Of a DNA stretch of 38,225 nt, positions 33,616-38,225 are shown one piece after another; the stretch's first letter is position 1, and each line of letters starts with the position of its first letter. A program made the position numbers and the translations under genes. The notes beneath the pieces were generated by a model. That model ran no database searches. It was given only the letters and a program-made list of their open reading frames with translations, and was not told the origin of the DNA. This DNA is from Cohnella nanjingensis (GTDB taxonomy: Bacteria > Bacillota > Bacilli > Paenibacillales > Paenibacillaceae): positions 41,321 to 79,545 of the forward strand of contig NZ_JACJVP010000014.1 in the NCBI RefSeq assembly GCF_014212125.1, read 5' to 3'.

Positions 33616-35370
33616 TTACAGAACTTTGGCTTGACCCGAGTAGATGACGCCATGCTCGGCGTACAACGTGATCTCCATGTCGTCCTTCAGCAGTTCCAGC
33701 GCGCCGGCGACGCCGACGATGACCGGAATGCCCAGATTGAGGCCCACGACCGCGGCGTGGCAGGTGATGCCGCCGCACTCCGTGATGACGGCGGCCGCCT
33801 TCTCGAACGCCGGCATATACTCTTTGTCCGTCGAAGGCGCGACGAGGATGGAGCCGGCCGTCGTCTTGCGGATCGCTTCCTCGGCCGTGCGCGCGATCAC
33901 GACGCGCCCGGTCGCGCTCTGCGAGCCGATGCCTTGGCCTTTGGCGATCAGTTCGCCGATGTTGTGGATCTTGATCAGGTTCGTCGTGCCCGAGCGGCCG
34001 ACCGGTACGCCGGCCGTGATGATGACCGTGTCGCCCAGACGGACCAGGCCGGAGCTCATCGCGCCCTTCACTGCGATATCGACCATCTCGTCCGTCGTCT
34101 CGGCGGACTTGCCTTGCACCGGAATGACGCCCCAGACGAGCTGGAGACGGCGAAGCACTTGCTCCTGCGGCGTAACCGCGATGATCGGAGACTTCGGACG
34201 ATACTTCGACACCATGCGCGCCGTATAGCCACTCTCCGTAGACGTGACGATCGCTCTGGCTTCCAGATCCAGCGCGGAGTTGGCGACCGCTTGGCTGATC
34301 GCTTCGGTCACGGTCGTCTGCTGCGCCTGCGCTTGCTTGGTGAAGATCTCGCGGTAGCGAAGCGCGGACTCGGCGCGTTCGGCGATGCGGGACATCGTCT
34401 GTACCGACTCGGTCGGATACTTGCCGGCCGCGGTCTCGCCGGACAGCATGATCGCGTCGGTGCCGTCGAAGATCGCGTTCGCGACGTCGGACGCTTCCGC
34501 GCGCGTCGGGCGCGGGTTGCGCTGCATCGAATCGAGCATCTGCGTCGCGGTGATGACCGGCTTGCCCGCGCGGTTGCACTTCTCGATCATGCGCTTCTGC
34601 ACGAGCGGCACTTCTTCGGCCGGGATCTCGACGCCGAGGTCGCCCCGCGCGACCATTAGGCCGTCGGACACCTCCAGAATCTCGTCGAGGTTGTCCACGC
34701 CCTGCTGATTCTCGATCTTGGAGATGATCTGGATGTGGCGGGCTTCATGACGCTCGAGCAGCTCGCGGATCTCGAGCACGTCGCTCGCGCGGCGTACGAA
34801 CGAAGCGGCGATGAAGTCGACGCCTTGCTCGATGCCGAAACGGATGTCGTTCGCGTCCTTCTCCGTGATGCCCGGCATCGAGATCGCGACGCCAGGCACG
34901 TTGACGCCCTTCTTGCTCTTGATCGGTCCGCTGTTGACGATCTGGCACTTGATCTCGGTGCCGTTGATCGCAACGACGTTCATCCCGATCAAGCCGTCGT
35001 CGATCAGGATCGTCGAACCGATCTGCACGTCGCCCGGCAGATCCTTGTAAGTGACCGGAATCCGGTCCTTGTCGCCGAGGATCTCTTCGGTCGTCAGGGT
35101 GATGTATTCCCCCTGCACGAGCTCGATCGGCTCTTCCTTCAGCTTGCCGAGGCGAATCTCGGGACCCTTCGTGTCGAGCAGAATGGCGACCGTCTTGCCC
35201 AGCTCCTCGCAGGCGGCGCGGATGTTCTTGATCCGGTTGCCGTGCTCGACGTAGTCGCCGTGGGAGAAGTTCAAGCGGGCGACGTTCATGCCGGCGACGA
35301 TCAGTTTCTTCGTGTTCTCCAGCGATTCGCTGGAAGGGCCGATGGTACAGACGATTTTCGTTTTGCGCAT
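33616..35370 (-). CDS. pyk: Pyruvate kinase with C-terminal PEP-utilising domain
   Basis: This 584-residue glycolytic enzyme converts phosphoenolpyruvate and ADP to pyruvate and ATP. It begins [16 protein letters not shown] and has the active-site motifs [46 protein letters not shown] and TATQMLDSM. The extra C-terminal domain (about 475-584) is like that of Geobacillus pyruvate kinase and contains [15 protein letters not shown]. The ATG has GGAGG about twelve bases upstream. It follows accA directly with a 125-base gap; pfkA, normally between them in Bacillus, is absent. Confidence 0.97.
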   Translation of the reverse strand: MRKTKIVCTIGPSSESLENTKKLIVAGMNVARLNFSHGDYVEHGNRIKNIRAACEELGKTVAILLDTKGPEIRLGKLKEEPIELVQGEYITLTTEEILGDKDRIPVTYKDLPGDVQIGSTILIDDGLIGMNVVAINGTEIKCQIVNSGPIKSKKGVNVPGVAISMPGITEKDANDIRFGIEQGVDFIAASFVRRASDVLEIRELLERHEARHIQIISKIENQQGVDNLDEILEVSDGLMVARGDLGVEIPAEEVPLVQKRMIEKCNRAGKPVITATQMLDSMQRNPRPTRAEASDVANAIFDGTDAIMLSGETAAGKYPTESVQTMSRIAERAESALRYREIFTKQAQAQQTTVTEAISQAVANSALDLEARAIVTSTESGYTARMVSKYRPKSPIIAVTPQEQVLRRLQLVWGVIPVQGKSAETTDEMVDIAVKGAMSSGLVRLGDTVIITAGVPVGRSGTTNLIKIHNIGELIAKGQGIGSQSATGRVVIARTAEEAIRKTTAGSILVAPSTDKEYMPAFEKAAAVITECGGITCHAAVVGLNLGIPVIVGVAGALELLKDDMEITLYAEHGVIYSGQAKVL

Positions 35371-35495
35371 GGTTTCTCTGATCCTCCGTTAAGTTGCGTG
35401 CGGTCCGGGTAGGGCCGAGCCTTCGAGTCCTTGGTGATGCTATTCTCATCCGCAGCGGCGCGGGGCCCGGGGGGCCTCGGAGCGCGGCGGTTTGA

Positions 35496-36470
35496 TTACG
35501 ACGGTTGAACGAGCTCCGGGGAGGCGAACTTGCCGACGCCGCGGAACTTGCGGTAGCGGTCCTCGATCAGCGCTTCCGGCGATAGGGCGGACAGCTCCTC
35601 CAGATGGCGCCACAGCACTTGCTTGATCGCCTCGGCCTGCCAGGCGGGGTCGCGGTGGGCGCCGCCCTTCGGCTCGGGAATGATCTCCTCGACGATGCCG
35701 AACGCCTTCAGGTCCTTGGCGGTGATCTTCATCGCTTCGGCGGCCTGATCGGCCTTGGACGCGTCCTTCCAGAGGATCGACGCCGCGCCGTTCGGAGAGA
35801 TGACCGAGTAGATCGCGTTCTCGAGCATGAGCACGCGGTTGCCGACGCCGAGCGCGAGCGCGCCGCCGCTGCCGCCTTCGCCGATGACGATGCAGATGAC
35901 CGGAACGCCGAAGAGCGCCATCTCCTTCAGGTTGCGGGCGATCGCCTCGGATTGTCCTCTCGCCTCCGCGGTGTCGCCGGGATAGGCGCCCTTCGTGTCG
36001 ATGAAGGTGATGATCGGACGGCCGAACTTGTTCGCCTGCTGCATGAAGCGCAGCGCCTTGCGGAAGCCCTCCGGATGGGGGCTGCCGAAGAAGCGCTGGA
36101 TGTTGTCCTTCGTATCCTTGCCGCGTTGATGGCCGACGACGGTCACCGGCACGCCGTTCAGCTTGGCGATGCCGCCGACGATGGCGAGATCGTCCGCGAA
36201 CAAGCGATCCCCGTGAAGCTCGATGAAGTCGGTGAAAATCTCGTTGATATAATCCAGCGTCGTCGGACGGGAGTGCACCCGCGCCAGATGCATGATCTGG
36301 GCGCCCGTCAGATTGTCGTAGATCTCGTCTTCCAGCTGCTTGAATCTCTCTTCCAGACGCCCGATCTCGTCGGTGAAGTCGATCTGCTGCTCGACGCCGA
36401 CCTTCTTCAGATGGTCGATCTTCCGGCGCAGGTCGGAGAGGGGTCCTTCGAACGGCAGCTTATTGTCCAT
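35496..36470 (-). CDS. accA: Acetyl-CoA carboxylase carboxyltransferase subunit alpha
   Basis: This 324-residue subunit pairs with AccD to move the carboxyl group from biotin to acetyl-CoA, making malonyl-CoA for fatty acid synthesis. Motifs include [50 protein letters not shown] and [15 protein letters not shown]. The ATG lies 11 bases inside the end of accD, with GGGAGAG upstream, so the two are translationally coupled. It is followed by pyk, not pfkA. Confidence 0.97.
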   Translation of the reverse strand: MDNKLPFEGPLSDLRRKIDHLKKVGVEQQIDFTDEIGRLEERFKQLEDEIYDNLTGAQIMHLARVHSRPTTLDYINEIFTDFIELHGDRLFADDLAIVGGIAKLNGVPVTVVGHQRGKDTKDNIQRFFGSPHPEGFRKALRFMQQANKFGRPIITFIDTKGAYPGDTAEARGQSEAIARNLKEMALFGVPVICIVIGEGGSGGALALGVGNRVLMLENAIYSVISPNGAASILWKDASKADQAAEAMKITAKDLKAFGIVEEIIPEPKGGAHRDPAWQAEAIKQVLWRHLEELSALSPEALIEDRYRKFRGVGKFASPELVQPS

Positions 36471-37347
36471 CCGTCTGCTCTCCCTTCCCTACATGCATGT
36501 CCAGCAGCTTCGTCAAGAACGCCTTCATGTCCTTGCGGTGCACGACCTTGTCGAGCTGGCCGTGCTTCAGGTTGAACTCGGCCGTCTGGAAGTTGTCCGG
36601 CAGCTTCTGCCGGATGGTCTGCTCGATGACGATCCGTCCCGCGAAGCCGACGATCGCGCCGGGCTCGGCGATGATATAGTCGCCGAGGCTCGCGAAGCTG
36701 GCGGAGACGCCGCCGAGCGTCGGATCGGTGAAGACGGAGACGAACAGGCCGCCGTCCGCCTGGAACTTGGCCAGCGCGGCGCTCGTCTTCGCCATCTGCA
36801 TCAGGCTCAGGATGCTCTCCTGCATCCGGGCGCCGCCGGAGGTCGAGAACAGCAGGAGCGGCAGCCGCTTGGCATGCGCCAGCTCGATCGCGCGGGTCAC
36901 CTTCTCCCCGACGACGGAGCCCATGCTCCCGCTGAAGAAGTCGAAGCTCATGACGCCGACGACGACCTCGTAGCCGCCGATCGCGCCTTCGCCGGTCACG
37001 ACCGCGTCCTTCAGGCCGGAATTGGCCTTCTGCTGCTCGAGCTTGGACTTGTAGCCCGGGAATTCGAGCGGATCCTCGGAGATCAAATCCGCGTCAATCT
37101 CAAAAAGACGCCCTTCGTCGAGCGTCATGGCGATGCGCTCCGAGGCGTTCAGACGGAAGTGGTGCCCGCAGGTCGAGCACACCTTCAGGTTTTTCTCGAG
37201 TTCCTTGCTGAATTGAATGTTCCCGCACTTCGGGCAGCGGTTCATCAGGCCCTCGGGAATCTCGCGTTTGGGACGTTCGTCCTGCGTCTGGGCGGACGAG
37301 GAAGGCACGGTAGCATACTTCTTCTTCTGAAATAAATCCTTGAACAC
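36460..37347 (-). CDS. accD: Acetyl-CoA carboxylase carboxyltransferase subunit beta
   Basis: This 295-residue subunit has the N-terminal zinc ribbon with four cysteines (CPKCGN, then CSTCGHH, near residues 38-60) and a crotonase-like carboxyltransferase domain with [17 protein letters not shown] and [19 protein letters not shown]. The start is GTG at 37347, with GAGGTG about five bases upstream. It overlaps accA by 11 bases. The gene lies between accA and the conserved 62-residue gene, in the Bacillus-type order downstream of dnaE. Confidence 0.96.
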   Translation of the reverse strand: MFKDLFQKKKYATVPSSSAQTQDERPKREIPEGLMNRCPKCGNIQFSKELEKNLKVCSTCGHHFRLNASERIAMTLDEGRLFEIDADLISEDPLEFPGYKSKLEQQKANSGLKDAVVTGEGAIGGYEVVVGVMSFDFFSGSMGSVVGEKVTRAIELAHAKRLPLLLFSTSGGARMQESILSLMQMAKTSAALAKFQADGGLFVSVFTDPTLGGVSASFASLGDYIIAEPGAIVGFAGRIVIEQTIRQKLPDNFQTAEFNLKHGQLDKVVHRKDMKAFLTKLLDMHVGKGEQTDGQ

Positions 37348-37486
37348 AGCGACACCTCACAAGGCGCAAAAATGGCGGTTCGGCCGGGAACGGGCAAGCC
37401 CGCCGCAGGCGGAATCCGCAGCTTTCAGGCGCGACATGCATAGGACGATCCGGCCCGTTGAAGGGGACGGCAATCTGCCGCATTGG

Positions 37487-37675
37487 TCACATATGCAAAA
37501 TACTGCCGAGCACTTCTTGAACTTCTTGAACTTCACCGGACGGCACCAGAATCTCGTATTGCGGCTTGGTCAGGTTGATCGGGCGGACCTGAACGAGGAA
37601 GCCTTCTTCGGTCAGCCGCTTCTGAATCCGTTCCGCAATCTTCGCGGTCGGCGCAATGTAAATGACCGTCCACAT
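37487..37675 (-). CDS. 62-residue conserved small protein of the dnaE-accD interval
   Basis: This small protein begins MWTVIYIAPTAKIAERIQK and contains an alternating strand and helix pattern (VQVRPINLTKPQYEILVPS) ending in LGSILHM. It looks like a small alpha/beta ferredoxin-like domain. ATG 37675 has GGGGG about nine bases upstream; the open frame reaches 37783 but lacks a site. Small genes of this kind occupy the same interval between dnaE and accD in Paenibacillaceae as far as I recall. No function can be stated. Confidence 0.75.
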   Translation of the reverse strand: MWTVIYIAPTAKIAERIQKRLTEEGFLVQVRPINLTKPQYEILVPSGEVQEVQEVLGSILHM

Positions 37676-37786
37676 GAAGCGGTACCCCCAATGAATAGCT
37701 TTATCAGGTCTACAATAAGGAAATGATAGCACACTAGACGCAGGACTAGCAACCGAGCGAACGCGCGAGCCCTCGGGGCGCAAAGG

Positions 37787-37819
37787 AAAAGACGCCTACG
37801 GCGGACGGCCGCAGGCGCC
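37787..37819 (-). terminator. Terminator of dnaE
   Basis: On the minus strand GGCGCCTGCGG pairs with CCGTAGGCGTC (two G-U pairs), followed by TTTTCC. It lies about 95 bases past the dnaE stop codon. Confidence 0.65.
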
Positions 37820-37913
37820 TGCCGGAACGGCCGCCGGAGCGCGGAACGATAGGCGCGAAGACGGAGCGGAGGCGCCGCCGCCCGGGACTGCCGGCCCGGA
37901 CCGGCCTTCCCGC

Positions 37914-38225
37914 CTACTTGACCCGCACGGTCCCTTCGCCTAGCAATTGCTCTACCGCGCCGAAGAGCGCCGGCGACGGCTTCACGCGGTACGCCTCGTT
38001 CAAGGCCACCGTCCGGTGCTCCCGTTCATAGAACAGCACGGTCGGATGCGCCCCCGGATGCGCCGCGAGCAGCGCCTGCAGCCGCTTCAGGACGGCGGGC
38101 TGCTCGTGCTGCGCGTCGATCCGCACGTAGACCCGCTGAGACGCCGCAGCGCCCCGCGTGGCGGATCCCGGCGCAGCGGCGGATCGCGGCGGCGCGGCTG
38201 TCGCGCCCGCGGCCGGCCGGGGCGC
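37914..38225 (-). CDS. dnaE: DNA polymerase III alpha subunit, C-terminal end (partial)
   Basis: The frame is open from the window edge to the stop at 37914, giving 103 C-terminal residues of a longer gene; the start is outside. The visible part has an Ala/Pro-rich linker (first about 28 residues) and then an OB-like tail with [33 protein letters not shown] and GEGTVRVK, as at the end of DnaE-type replicative polymerases. The identity also rests on the conserved order with accD and accA. An internal GTG at 38126 is not a start. The gene is transcribed ahead of accD and closed by a terminator. Confidence 0.8.
   Translation of the reverse strand, partial: APRPAAGATAAPPRSAAAPGSATRGAAASQRVYVRIDAQHEQPAVLKRLQALLAAHPGAHPTVLFYEREHRTVALNEAYRVKPSPALFGAVEQLLGEGTVRVK

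Overview
The window is a high-GC Firmicutes chromosome segment. AGGAGG-type ribosome binding sites, consensus sigma-A promoters, Ser/Ala/Pro-linker lipoproteins and sporulation-type genes point to the Paenibacillaceae, with a Cohnella- or Paenibacillus-like organism most likely. The right two thirds correspond to the conserved Bacillus block dnaE-accD-accA-(pfkA)-pyk-ytvI-fxsA-citZ-icd-mdh-phoP/phoR. Here pfkA is absent between accA and pyk, and a divergent ppx/ppk pair is inserted between citZ and ytvI. A fumarase and two peptidases also lie in the block. No rRNA, tRNA, IS element, prophage or CRISPR array was seen.

Layout. Positions 1-444 hold repeats, including a 13-bp minisatellite. Positions 445-4294 form an extracellular redox locus: a PQQ-type beta-propeller lipoprotein and a carboxypeptidase-regulatory-domain lipoprotein on the minus strand, divergent from a lipoprotein carrying a CuA-type copper motif. 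Both promoters have the same 12-bp palindrome about 10-22 bases past the predicted start of transcription, which suggests one shared repressor. Positions 4382-9480 hold a NUDIX hydrolase and a sugar or polyol locus (two Gfo/Idh/MocA dehydrogenases, a sugar-isomerase-like TIM barrel and an AraC regulator). Positions 10015-12199 encode a polar amino acid ABC importer whose binding protein and permease are fused. Positions 12463-13875 hold rsgA behind a leader with a consensus promoter, a 22-codon ORF, two terminators and a competing antiterminator stem.

Positions 14144-18373 carry a fumarase-phoR-phoP group, with phoR before phoP and a Pho-box-like array directly upstream of phoP. A 5'-nucleotidase-like HD gene, repeats, a small membrane protein, an M29 aminopeptidase and an M24 peptidase follow. 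Next come mdh, icd and citZ (TCA cycle), ppx and ppk (polyphosphate; ppk has a five-hexamer Pho box), ytvI, fxsA, a thioesterase, pyk, accA, accD, a 62-residue conserved small protein and the 3' end of dnaE.

The genes fit together as central carbon metabolism (pyruvate kinase, acetyl-CoA carboxylase, citrate synthase, isocitrate and malate dehydrogenases, fumarase) interleaved with phosphate sensing and polyphosphate storage. The most novel signals are the leader upstream of rsgA, the divergent PQQ/CuA locus with paired operators, the Pho boxes, and several unrelated intergenic repeat families.
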